Position numbers and translations under genes: made by a program. A DNA stretch of 13,353 bases from JAFGJQ01 sp964586145 (GTDB lineage Bacteria > Planctomycetota > Phycisphaerae > UBA1845), in contig CAZPHH010000113.1 of the NCBI GenBank assembly GCA_964586145.1, positions 1 through 13,353 of the forward strand, written 5' to 3'. Below the pieces are notes generated by a model, which did no database searches, was not told the origin of the DNA, and saw only the letters and a program-made list of their open reading frames with translations. Shown here one piece after another: positions 1-6,869 of this stretch (positions are counted from its first letter, which is position 1; the number at the start of each line of letters is the position of its first letter).

Positions 1-12
1 TCCCGTGTGTAG

Positions 13-29
13 GGTCCGCCGTGCGGACC
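13..29. repeat. Perfect 7-bp hairpin
   Basis: GGTCCGC (13-19) and GCGGACC (23-29) pair perfectly around a CGT loop. The hairpin sits at the left edge of the window, with no T-run after it. It could belong to the 3' end of a gene outside the window or to a short dispersed palindromic repeat. The sequence alone cannot decide. Confidence 0.5.
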
Positions 30-43
30 GCGACATCGATAGA

Positions 44-109
44 GACCGGCTGGAAAGCCGGTCCCACAGTAAAGGCCGGTCCCACACAAGAGGCCGGTCC
101 CACATCACG
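44..109. repeat. Hairpin plus three 18-bp tandem repeats
   Basis: Three copies of a unit with the core GCCGGTCCCACA begin at 56, 74 and 92, an exact 18-bp period. The last five or six bases of each unit vary. The first copy also forms the right arm of an 8-bp perfect hairpin (44-51 with 56-63, loop GGAA). Adjacent, partly diverged copies of this kind suggest slippage or an intergenic repeat family rather than coding sequence. It is not a CRISPR array, because the units abut with no spacers of normal length. Confidence 0.75.
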
Positions 110-128
110 CTGTCCCCGGCCCCCCTCC

Positions 129-176
129 TCGATCCCTTAATCCCTCGGTCCCTTGATCCCTGGATCCCTTGCCCCC
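129..176. repeat. Degenerate 8-bp tandem repeat, left copy
   Basis: Six consecutive 8-bp units of the form TYGATCCC occupy this stretch: TCGATCCC, TTAATCCC, TCGGTCCC, TTGATCCC, TGGATCCC and TTGCCCCC. On the minus strand they read GGGATCRA. This is the same repeat family, more decayed and inverted, as the clean array at 11795-11858. Confidence 0.75.
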
Positions 177-349
177 TCCGTTCGCACTATCGGCGCTTCC
201 TCAATGGGAATCAGCCACCTTGTTGAGAAGCTCCGTGCCCCGCTCAGACGTCGCCTCACTCTTGCCCAGATTGTGCGTCCGGAAACGGGACCCGCGTTCC
301 AGGCGATTCTATCGTATGCTCTGTGAGGGCATCGCCGCGGAGAGTGCCC

Positions 350-796
350 ATGCGCGCACTGGCCGATACGTCGCCAAGGACGGTGGACGGGAACGAATCA
401 GGCGTGATCGTTTCGCCTCACGTCCGAGAACAGTACGCCATCGTCGAGGCCCGACCGCTTCGGCTCCCACTCCGGGCCGCGCCGGCCCCGCCCGCCCTCG
501 GCGCAGACAGCGCCCCCACCGACGGCCTGGCCGTCGCATCGGCCGTCCTCGGGTTCACCGCCATCGTGCCCGTCGTCTCCCAGGTGCTGGGCATCGGGCT
601 GGGAGTGGCCGGCTTGGTCCGCATCCACCGCGCCCGCCGCGCGGGCCTGCCGCGCCGCGGCCGGCTCTGGGCCTGGCTGGGCATCGGCAGCAGCACGTTC
701 GCCCTGCTCGCCTGGATCGCGGTGCTCGCGGCCTTCGCCGTCATCAGCCACGCCCTGGGCCAGGCCGCCGATTCTCTTCCACTGCTCGCCAGGTGA
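350..796 (+). CDS. DUF4190-like small membrane protein
   Basis: A 148-residue protein. A soluble N-terminus (about 1-57, proline/alanine-rich towards its end) precedes two hydrophobic helices at about 61-91 and 107-135. Between them is a short basic loop (RIHRARRAGLPRRGR, about 91-105). The first helix with its paired glycines, the loop, and a second helix beginning LWAWLGIGSS match the pattern of DUF4190 domains, whose function is unknown. I chose the ATG at 350 because GGAG (340-343 region) lies at suitable spacing. A GTG at 323 in the same frame would add nine residues and has no better ribosome site. It probably sits in the inner membrane. The gene ends 128 bases before the helicase and reads the same way, but nothing ties the two functions together. 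The family call rests on pattern alone. Confidence 0.65.
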   Translation: MRALADTSPRTVDGNESGVIVSPHVREQYAIVEARPLRLPLRAAPAPPALGADSAPTDGLAVASAVLGFTAIVPVVSQVLGIGLGVAGLVRIHRARRAGLPRRGRLWAWLGIGSSTFALLAWIAVLAAFAVISHALGQAADSLPLLAR

Positions 797-924
797 TTTC
801 TTCGGCACCCTCCGCCCTCACCCACGACGCCCGTGGCCCCCGGCCCCTCCCCCTGGATGCCTCGCACGCGGGCGGGTATCCTCTGGTTAGGCCCTTGTTT
901 GGAGGAGGCGCGGAGCGCGACCCC

Positions 925-3018
925 ATGGGAAGCTGGCTCGACGATCTGAATCCCGCGCAGCGTGAGGCCGTCACGCATGGCGAGGGGCCTCTGCTGGTGG
1001 TGGCGGGGGCCGGCACGGGCAAAACCCGCACCCTCGCCTGCCGGGTGGCGTGGCTCATCGAGCGCGGCGTGGAGCCGGACCGCATCCTGCTTCTGACCTT
1101 CACGCGGCGGGCGGCCGCGGAGATGCTGTCGCGGGCCGGTCGGCTGGTCAGTCAGCAGATCACCGGCAAGGTCTGGGGCGGCACGTTTCACGCGGTGGCC
1201 AACCGTCTGCTCCGCCGGTACGGCCGGTTCATCGGGCTGTCGCCGGATTTCACCGTCATGGACCAGGGCGACGCGGCGGACATGATGAACCTGATCCGCA
1301 ACGAGCTGGGCCTGGGCAAGGGCGAGCGCCGGTTCCCCCGCAAGCAGACGCTGGTCAGCATCTACTCGCGCATGGTGAACGCGCAGGAGAAGCTGCCCGA
1401 CGTGCTGGACACCCGCTTCCCCTGGTGCGCGGAGGACCGCGAGGGCATCGCCGCCATCTTCGAGAACTACACGCGCCGCAAGCGCGAAAGCAACGTCCTG
1501 GACTACGACGACCTGCTGCTGATGTGGAACGCGCTGGCCGCCGCACCGGGCGTCGGCGAGAAGGTCGCGGATCGGTTCGAGCACGTCCTGGTGGATGAAT
1601 ACCAGGACACCAACGCCGTGCAGGCCGGGATTCTGCGGAACATGCGGAAGCGCCATCCGCACATCATGGTGGTCGGCGACGACGCCCAAGCCATCTACTC
1701 GTTCCGCGCCGCCACCATCCGCAACATTCTGGACTTCCCGCAGCAGTTCCCCGGCACGAAGGTCGTCACCCTGGAGCAGAACTACCGCTCCATCCGGCCT
1801 ATCCTCGCGGCGTCCAACGCCGTGATGCAGCAGGCCGCCGAGCGCTACACCAAGGACCTCTGGTCCGAACGCACCGGCGAGCAGAAGCCCGTGCTCCTCC
1901 ACTGCCTGGACGAGGAGAACCAGTGCCAGAGCGTCTGCGGAAACATCCTGTCCCACCTGGAAAGCGGCATCGCGCTGGCCCGCCAGGGCGTGCTGTTCCG
2001 GGCCGGCCACCACAGCGACATGCTGGAAGTGGAGCTGGCCCGGCGCAACATCCCGTTCCACAAGTACGGCGGGCTGAAGTTCGTGGAGGCCGCCCACATC
2101 AAGGACATGCTCGCGCTGTTGCGGATCGTGGAGAATCCATTCGACGAGGTGAGCTGGTTCCGCATCCTTCCGCTGCTCCAGGGCATTGGCCCGGCGCACG
2201 CCCGCCGCATCATGGACGCGCTGGGCGTCCGACGGCCCGCCGCCGACGGCGAAGCCCCCGCCGAGAGTCCCTCACCGTTGCGGCGGCTGGCCGCCGCCGA
2301 CGTTTCGGTGCCCGGACCGGCCAAGGAGGAGTTCGCCGCGCTGCGCCGCGTGCTTCTGGAATGCGCTGCCATGCCCAACGTGGAGGACGGCGCGGACGCT
2401 CCGGCCGGCCGTACCGCGCCGTCCGTGGCCGTCCAAGTGGAGCGGCTGCGGCAATTCTACGAGCCGATTCTGGAGCGGACGCACGACAACGCCCACATCC
2501 GCGCGCGTGACATCGAGCAGTTGGAGCACATCGCCCGCGGGTATCGCTCGCGAAGCCGGTTCATCACCGACCTGACCCTGGACCCGCCGCAGGCCACGTC
2601 CGACCTGGCCCAGCCGCCCTTCCTGGAGGAAGACTACCTGGTGCTCAGCACCATCCACTCCGCCAAGGGGTGTGAGTGGGACGTCGTCCACATCCTCCAC
2701 GCCGCGGACGGCATGATCCCCTCCGACATGGCCGTCGGCGAAACGGAGGGTGTGGACGAGGAACGCCGACTGCTCTACGTCGCAATGACGCGGGCCCGCG
2801 ACCGGCTCTACATTTACTTCCCGCTTCGTTACTACCACCACCGCTGGGGCCACAGCGATTCCCACGGCTATGCCCAGATCAGCCGGTTCCTGACGAAGGC
2901 GGTACAAGCGCTCCTGGAAGACCGGACGGCCTACCGGTCAGACGAGTCTCCGACCAAGCTCAAGACCATGAACATCCACGATGTGGACGCCTGGATTCGC
3001 GGGCTGACCGGCGGGTAG
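925..3018 (+). CDS. UvrD/Rep-family superfamily 1 DNA helicase
   Basis: A 697-residue ATP-dependent DNA helicase of the UvrD/Rep/PcrA superfamily 1A type, expected to move 3' to 5' on single-stranded DNA in repair or replication restart. All core motifs are visible in order: Q motif LNPAQREAV (8-16), Walker A AGAGTGKT (27-34), Ia LLLTFTRRAA (55-64), Ib GTFHAVA (86-92), Walker B/II VDEYQDTN (223-230), III GDDAQAIYSFR (251-261), IV LEQNYRS (283-289), V TIHSAKGCEWD (576-586) and VI LLYVAMTRARDRL (616-628). The length is near that of Rep and UvrD. I chose the ATG at 925 because homology begins at once and GGAG lies 9 bases upstream; the frame stays open back to 169, but that part has no helicase-like sequence. 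The 2B region has an alanine/proline-rich insertion (about 437-465). Motif V has Cys where Leu or Gln is usual. The C-terminus lacks the basic Tudor-like tail of PcrA/UvrD, so it may be a separate subfamily. Confidence 0.93.
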   Translation: MGSWLDDLNPAQREAVTHGEGPLLVVAGAGTGKTRTLACRVAWLIERGVEPDRILLLTFTRRAAAEMLSRAGRLVSQQITGKVWGGTFHAVANRLLRRYGRFIGLSPDFTVMDQGDAADMMNLIRNELGLGKGERRFPRKQTLVSIYSRMVNAQEKLPDVLDTRFPWCAEDREGIAAIFENYTRRKRESNVLDYDDLLLMWNALAAAPGVGEKVADRFEHVLVDEYQDTNAVQAGILRNMRKRHPHIMVVGDDAQAIYSFRAATIRNILDFPQQFPGTKVVTLEQNYRSIRPILAASNAVMQQAAERYTKDLWSERTGEQKPVLLHCLDEENQCQSVCGNILSHLESGIALARQGVLFRAGHHSDMLEVELARRNIPFHKYGGLKFVEAAHIKDMLALLRIVENPFDEVSWFRILPLLQGIGPAHARRIMDALGVRRPAADGEAPAESPSPLRRLAAADVSVPGPAKEEFAALRRVLLECAAMPNVEDGADAPAGRTAPSVAVQVERLRQFYEPILERTHDNAHIRARDIEQLEHIARGYRSRSRFITDLTLDPPQATSDLAQPPFLEEDYLVLSTIHSAKGCEWDVVHILHAADGMIPSDMAVGETEGVDEERRLLYVAMTRARDRLYIYFPLRYYHHRWGHSDSHGYAQISRFLTKAVQALLEDRTAYRSDESPTKLKTMNIHDVDAWIRGLTGG

Positions 3019-3032
3019 CCACCGGGGTGCCG

Positions 3033-3079
3033 GCCCGGGCGGGGGCACAGGGCCATAGCCGACTGGTCCCCGCCCGGGC
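3033..3079. terminator. Hairpin between convergent genes, likely two-way terminator
   Basis: The arms 3033-3046 and 3066-3079 pair over 14 bp (core GCCCGGGCGGGG), with a single G-U wobble and a 19-base loop. The hairpin lies between the stop of the helicase (3018) and the stop of the minus-strand lipoprotein gene (3104), the expected place for a shared terminator. No clear U-run follows on either strand, so its action as an intrinsic terminator is an inference. Confidence 0.6.
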
Positions 3080-3103
3080 GAAAGACCCGCTTCTCTTCTT
3101 GCG

Positions 3104-3289
3104 TCACTTGTCGCCGAACTGCTGATCCAGGGCACGCTCCACCGGCACCTCGATGAGGGATGCCAGGGCGTTGGCCAGACCTGTCTCCAGGCCTTCGCGA
3201 AGTCCGTCCTCCACGGCGTCATCGCACCCGGTGGAACTCATCAACAGCAGGCTCAAAACCAGCGTCAAAACCAGCTTGCGCAGCTTCAT
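3104..3289 (-). CDS. Small lipoprotein of unknown function
   Basis: A 61-residue protein with a clear lipoprotein signal: basic start MKLRK, a leucine-rich core, then SSTGC, with the lipid-bearing cysteine at residue 22. The mature part is only 40 residues, is rich in acidic residues and leucine/alanine, and is probably helical (DDAVEDGLREGLETGLANAL). I recognise no family. It starts 39 bases after the porin stop on the same strand, so it may be the last gene of the sulfate-uptake operon. An AAAGGA sequence lies about 12 bases before the ATG, slightly far for a ribosome site. The hairpin at 3033-3079 follows. A structural or assembly partner of the porin is possible, but this is only a guess from position. 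Confidence 0.75.
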   Translation of the reverse strand: MKLRKLVLTLVLSLLLMSSTGCDDAVEDGLREGLETGLANALASLIEVPVERALDQQFGDK

Positions 3290-3328
3290 ACTGTACTTTC
3301 ATCCTTTCTGAACCGTCATCCGCCGGCC

Positions 3329-4777
3329 TCAAAACAGGCTCAGCGTGGCTTGCACGTAAAAGAAGTCCGCATCGTCGGCCGGGCCGGTGTTCTCCACGAA
3401 CGTGCCCGGCATGAAGTGCGAGTATCCCAGCTCCACTTCAAACCGTTTGCTGAACTGATACCGCAATTGCAGGTCGATCTCCTGGCCCACGAAGTCGCCG
3501 CTCTCGCCTTCTGCGTCGCGCCGCCCCACCCGCGGCCACGCGTCGCTGTCACTGGCCAGCCAGTAGGCCCCGTAGGAGAGCGTCAGGCGGAGCGGATCGA
3601 TCGGCCGCAGTTCCAGTCGGATCTTGGGAGTAATGGTGTTGCGCCAGTCAAACAGATCGGAGTCGGCCCAGCAATGCCCCACTTCGAAGAGGCGATCGAA
3701 CCGGTTTGTCTGGTTGTCCTCGGGATCGCGGTCACCCGACGCATAGGCCGTGGAGAAGCTGAGCCGGGGCTTCCAGGCGTGTTTGAAAGAATACCCCACT
3801 TCGCCGATCATGGCATATGCGCAGATGTCGCGCTCGCCGTCGTCGCCGAACTGGAACGCCGTGTTGAAGTCGTAGTCAAAGCCCGTCTTGCCGATCAGAC
3901 CGAAGCCGTGCATGCCCAGCGTATGCACCTCGCGGTCTCGGGCATCCCGGTCCTTGAAATCCTCGTCCAGCACCAGGTAGTACGGCTCCAGGATCACATG
4001 CGGCGACCAGCCCCGCCAGGCGCCCACGATTCCGTAGAACCAGCGTTCCTCGTCGGACCGGTCCAGGTGATGCGACCGCCGCTCCACCGGCATGGCCGCG
4101 AAAACGTCCACCTGCCAGTCGGACGACGGCTGCCCCAAGCGCAAACGGAACCCGTCGAATGCGTTGATCGTGTTTCGCCAGCGATTCCGCCCGATCAGTC
4201 GGCGGTCGATCAGGTCCATCGCGAACCGACCGACGCGAAACTGCAACGGTCGGCCCGGGCCGAGTGCGTCCGTGAAACAGAGCTCGGCAAAGGCCTGGAG
4301 AAAGTCCGCTTCGTTGGCGTCGTCGGTGGATTCCGGGAAGTTGCTGTTGAACTGGCGCATGTCGGCCACTTCCAGACCGAAGCGGAACGGATCCAGGATT
4401 TTGCGGATTCCGACATACGCCTGCGTTCGCAGCAGGAACTGATCTTCGTCGGGCAGATCCTGGCTGCGGTTGCGGCGGTAGTCATCGCGGTGCAGTTCGA
4501 ACCGCGTGCGATGGATCAACCCGAAGTCCAGCCAATCCGCGTCCTTGAAAGCGTCCAGGCCCGATTGGTCCAGTGTCTTGACGTAGCCCGGCGGCTCCGT
4601 CTCCACCCGTGTGCCCCAGGCCTTGGATGTGATCGGCGGCACCTTCTTCGGCGCTTTCTCCGCCGGTTGCGTCTCGACGGGCTGCGTGGTCTGCGCGGAC
4701 AGCCCGGATGCAAAGACCGCGAATGTGGCGGCGGCAACCACGCGAGCAGCCGTCATACGATGAATCAGGTCGGTCAA
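3329..4777 (-). CDS. Outer-membrane porin, alginate-export (AlgE-like) family
   Basis: A 482-residue beta-barrel porin. Residues 1-28 are a signal peptide ending SGLSA, with likely cleavage before Gln29. A proline/threonine/lysine-rich linker (about 30-52) follows, then strand after strand of alternating residues to a C-terminal phenylalanine (ATLSLF), typical of outer-membrane barrels. The stretch around 183-213 (GRFAMDLIDRRLIG, then RWRNT and FDGFRLR) matches the 'GRq..l..RLiG...WrNt...FdG.R' signature of the Alginate_exp family. Family members pass varied solutes, so alginate need not be the substrate. It lies 119 bases after cysA on the same strand and could admit sulfate or sulfur compounds across the outer membrane. 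Translation appears to start at TTG 4777, because a full AGGAGGT lies 8 bases upstream; the in-frame ATG at 4756 has no ribosome site. Confidence 0.85.
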   Translation of the reverse strand: MTDLIHRMTAARVVAAATFAVFASGLSAQTTQPVETQPAEKAPKKVPPITSKAWGTRVETEPPGYVKTLDQSGLDAFKDADWLDFGLIHRTRFELHRDDYRRNRSQDLPDEDQFLLRTQAYVGIRKILDPFRFGLEVADMRQFNSNFPESTDDANEADFLQAFAELCFTDALGPGRPLQFRVGRFAMDLIDRRLIGRNRWRNTINAFDGFRLRLGQPSSDWQVDVFAAMPVERRSHHLDRSDEERWFYGIVGAWRGWSPHVILEPYYLVLDEDFKDRDARDREVHTLGMHGFGLIGKTGFDYDFNTAFQFGDDGERDICAYAMIGEVGYSFKHAWKPRLSFSTAYASGDRDPEDNQTNRFDRLFEVGHCWADSDLFDWRNTITPKIRLELRPIDPLRLTLSYGAYWLASDSDAWPRVGRRDAEGESGDFVGQEIDLQLRYQFSKRFEVELGYSHFMPGTFVENTGPADDADFFYVQATLSLF

Positions 4778-4785
4778 CAGGGCGC

Positions 4786-4792
4786 ACCTCCT
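4786..4792 (-). promoter_or_regulatory. Strong ribosome binding site that sets a TTG start
   Basis: On the minus strand AGGAGGT lies 8 bases before TTG 4777, ideal spacing for the porin. The flanking CGCA and TGCG can pair to leave GGAGG in the loop of a small hairpin. GTGCGCCC occurs twice on the minus strand, once on each side of this site. This is the strongest Shine-Dalgarno sequence I saw in the window. Confidence 0.75.
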
Positions 4793-4838
4793 GCGGGCGC
4801 ACGGGCAACAGGGTCGCCGCCCGGCATGTCATCCGCGC

Positions 4839-4844
4839 TGTCAA
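4839..4844 (-). promoter_or_regulatory. Isolated TTGACA before the porin gene
   Basis: A perfect -35-type hexamer lies in the cysA-porin gap on the minus strand. At the usual 16-18 base spacing the -10 position is GC-only, so this is at best a weak internal promoter. It is noted because the 119-base gap leaves open whether the porin is transcribed separately from the transporter. Confidence 0.2.
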
Positions 4845-4896
4845 GGGCAGATCTCAGAAAGATCGACTCGTATCACCGGAGGGACCCGGCACCCGG

Positions 4897-5964
4897 CTAT
4901 CCCTCATCAATGAACACGTTGATATCCCGGGGAACCACGAACACCTCTGCGCCCGGCACCAGTTTCAAGGCCTGGAACCGATCGTGCGGCAGTTCCACAT
5001 GCACCGGCTCGCCGGAGGCGGCCGTCAACTCCACCTTCACCCGCGGGCCGGCCGAGTTGATGTGCCGCACCGTGGCACGGAAACCCGGCTTGCCGTTGGA
5101 TCGCAGCTCCAGGTCCAGGTCGTACGGGCGAACCAGCCCGCGGGCCGGCCTCGTCGATGCCTGATACTGCCCGGCGTACTGAATCTCCAGCGGCCCGAGA
5201 ATCGCCTTGTCGCCCTCCACCCGGCCATGGAAGATGTTCACGTGCCCCAGGAAGTTCATCACGAACTCGCTGGCCGGCTTGTGGAAGACCTCTTCGGGCG
5301 TCCCGGTCTGCTCAATCCGACCCGCGTTCATGATGACCACGCGGTCGGCGACTTCCAGGGCCTCCTCCTGGTCGTGCGTCACCAGCACGCTGGTCACGTG
5401 CAGTTCGCGGTGCAGCCGGCGCAGCCAGCGGCGCAGCTCCTGCCGCGTTTTGGCGTCCAGGGCCCCGAACGGCTCGTCCAGCAGCAGCACCTTCGGCTCA
5501 ATGGCCAGGGCCCGGGCCAGGGCCACCCTCTGCCGCTGCCCTCCGGAAAGCTGGGCCGGATACCGGTGGGCCAGCCAGTCCAACTGCACCAGCTTGAGAA
5601 GCTGGTCCACCTTCTCCCGGATTTCCTTGCGTGAGGGACGCTCCCGCCGCGGCCGCACCCGCATCCCGAACGCCACGTTCTTGAACACCGTCATGTGCCG
5701 GAACAGCGCGTAGTGCTGAAACACGAAGCCCACGCGCCGCCGCCCCACGTGCTGCTTCGACACGTCCTCCTCGTGCAGGAGAATCTGCCCGCTGCCGGCA
5801 TCCGGCGCCTCCAGCCCGCTGATGATCCGCAGCAGCGTGGTCTTGCCCGAGCCGGACGGGCCCAGCAAGGCCACCAGCTCGCCCGTGTCCACGCGCAGGC
5901 TCACGTCCTGCAGGGCCGTGAACGACCCGAAGTGCTTGCTGATGTGCTGGACTTCAATGCTCAT
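4897..5964 (-). CDS. cysA: Sulfate/thiosulfate ABC transporter ATP-binding protein CysA
   Basis: The 355-residue ATPase subunit of a sulfate/thiosulfate importer, working as a dimer on the inner face of the inner membrane. Visible motifs are Walker A GPSGSGKT (35-42), Q-loop Gln83 in FQHYALF, ABC signature LSGGQRQR (139-146), Walker B VLLLDEP (159-165) and the switch histidine H197 in THDQEE. The C-terminal 110 residues, including GLVRPYDLDL (276-285), fit the TOBE-like regulatory domain of CysA-type ATPases. The length is close to that of E. coli CysA. The start at 5964 is supported by GAGGA about 6 bases upstream, inside the 13-base gap after cysW. It follows sbp, cysT and cysW in the usual order for such an operon. 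Sequence alone does not separate sulfate from thiosulfate, molybdate or tungstate, but the neighbouring binding protein favours sulfate. Confidence 0.93.
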   Translation of the reverse strand: MSIEVQHISKHFGSFTALQDVSLRVDTGELVALLGPSGSGKTTLLRIISGLEAPDAGSGQILLHEEDVSKQHVGRRRVGFVFQHYALFRHMTVFKNVAFGMRVRPRRERPSRKEIREKVDQLLKLVQLDWLAHRYPAQLSGGQRQRVALARALAIEPKVLLLDEPFGALDAKTRQELRRWLRRLHRELHVTSVLVTHDQEEALEVADRVVIMNAGRIEQTGTPEEVFHKPASEFVMNFLGHVNIFHGRVEGDKAILGPLEIQYAGQYQASTRPARGLVRPYDLDLELRSNGKPGFRATVRHINSAGPRVKVELTAASGEPVHVELPHDRFQALKLVPGAEVFVVPRDINVFIDEG

Positions 5965-5977
5965 GTCCGATCCTCAG

Positions 5978-6856
5978 TCACGTGCTCTTCAGGCCCGCCT
6001 TGAACTTCCACTCCGCAAAGCTCTTGAGCACCAGCGTAACCAGCGCCAGCACCGTCAGCAGCGAGGCCACCGCAAAGGCGCCGGCGAAATTGTACTCGTT
6101 ATAGAGAATTTCCACATGCAGCGGCATGGTGTTGGTCAGGCCGCGGATGTGGCCGGAAATGACCGACACCGCCCCGAACTCGCCCATCGCCCGGGCGTTG
6201 CACAGGATCACCCCGTACAGCAGCCCCCACTTGATGTTCGGCAGCGTGACCCGGAAGAACGTCTGCCAGCCCCCGGCGCCCAGCGAGAGGGCCGCTTCCT
6301 CTTCCTCCGTCCCCTGGGCCTGCATCAGCGGGATCAGCTCGCGCGCCACGAACGGGAACGTCACGAAAACCGTCGCCAGCACGATGCCTGGAACCGCAAA
6401 GACCACCTGAATGTCGTGCCGCGCCAGCCACGGACCCAGGTAGCCGTGGATGCCGAAGAAGATCACGTAGATGAGCCCGGAAATCACCGGTGACACCGCG
6501 AACGGCAGGTCGATCAGCGTGGTCAGCAGGCTCTTGCCGATGAACTCAAACTTCGCCACCGCCCACGACGCCGCCACCCCGAACACCAGGTTGGCCGGCA
6601 CCGCAATGACCACCGTCAGCAAGGTCAGTTTGATCGCGGCCCGCGTGTCGGGCGTATGGAGCGACCCCCAGTAAACGCGCACCCCCTCCGAAAAGGCCTG
6701 GACGAACACCGCCGCCAGCGGGGCGATCAGAAACAGCCCGACAAACAGCATCGCCACCACGATGAGCAGGCCGCGCACCGGCCACGGCTCCGTGGTGGCC
6801 CCGCGCGGAGCGCCCACCACCACTCGACCGTCCGAAACTCGCTGCTCTTCCTGCAT
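5978..6856 (-). CDS. cysW: Sulfate/thiosulfate ABC transporter permease CysW
   Basis: A 292-residue inner-membrane permease that pairs with CysT to form the channel. Hydrophobic helices are clear at about 29-54, 74-100, 118-136, 152-174, 209-221 and 258-278. The cytoplasmic EAA loop that contacts CysA reads EAALSLGAGGWQTFFRVTLP (about 187-206). FAVSPVISGLIYV and RAMGEFGAVSVISG are typical of CysW. I chose the ATG at 6856 because it lies 13 bases after the cysT stop with GAGGA overlapping that stop. A longer reading to 6940 would overlap cysT and add a cysteine-rich tail unlike the family. The length matches E. coli CysW. Its role as the second of two distinct permeases follows from its similarity to, and position beside, cysT. 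Confidence 0.92.
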   Translation of the reverse strand: MQEEQRVSDGRVVVGAPRGATTEPWPVRGLLIVVAMLFVGLFLIAPLAAVFVQAFSEGVRVYWGSLHTPDTRAAIKLTLLTVVIAVPANLVFGVAASWAVAKFEFIGKSLLTTLIDLPFAVSPVISGLIYVIFFGIHGYLGPWLARHDIQVVFAVPGIVLATVFVTFPFVARELIPLMQAQGTEEEEAALSLGAGGWQTFFRVTLPNIKWGLLYGVILCNARAMGEFGAVSVISGHIRGLTNTMPLHVEILYNEYNFAGAFAVASLLTVLALVTLVLKSFAEWKFKAGLKST

Positions 6857-6869
6857 CACGAGCCCGTCC

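Larger units (their letters stand above)
1..349. other. Gene-free repeat-rich intergenic region
   Basis: I see no credible gene in this stretch. Open frames exist, but they read through repeats and have arginine/proline-rich, family-less translations. The first 180 bases hold three kinds of short repeat, listed separately: a 7-bp hairpin at 13-29, an 18-bp repeat at 56-109 led by a hairpin, and a degenerate 8-bp repeat at 129-176. Nothing recognisable lies between 180 and about 335. The promoter of the following small gene should lie there, but I see no convincing -35/-10 pair. Confidence 0.7.

Noticed and set aside
56..109. Possible CRISPR array
   Set aside because: Units are 18 bp and abut without spacers of usual length, and there are only three. 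No cas gene is present.
169..924. Upstream extension of the helicase frame, giving a 949-residue protein
   Set aside because: The added sequence is arginine/proline-rich, shows no domain, crosses the DUF4190-like gene in another frame, and lacks a ribosome site. Homology starts right at ATG 925.
418..2199. Long minus-strand open frame opposite the helicase
   Set aside because: It is antisense to conserved helicase motifs, its composition (valine, histidine, glutamine-rich) is a shadow of GC-rich codons, and it has no recognisable domain.
3350..5164. 604-residue plus-strand open frame opposite the porin and cysA
   Set aside because: It runs across two well-supported minus-strand genes and their gap, and matches no family.
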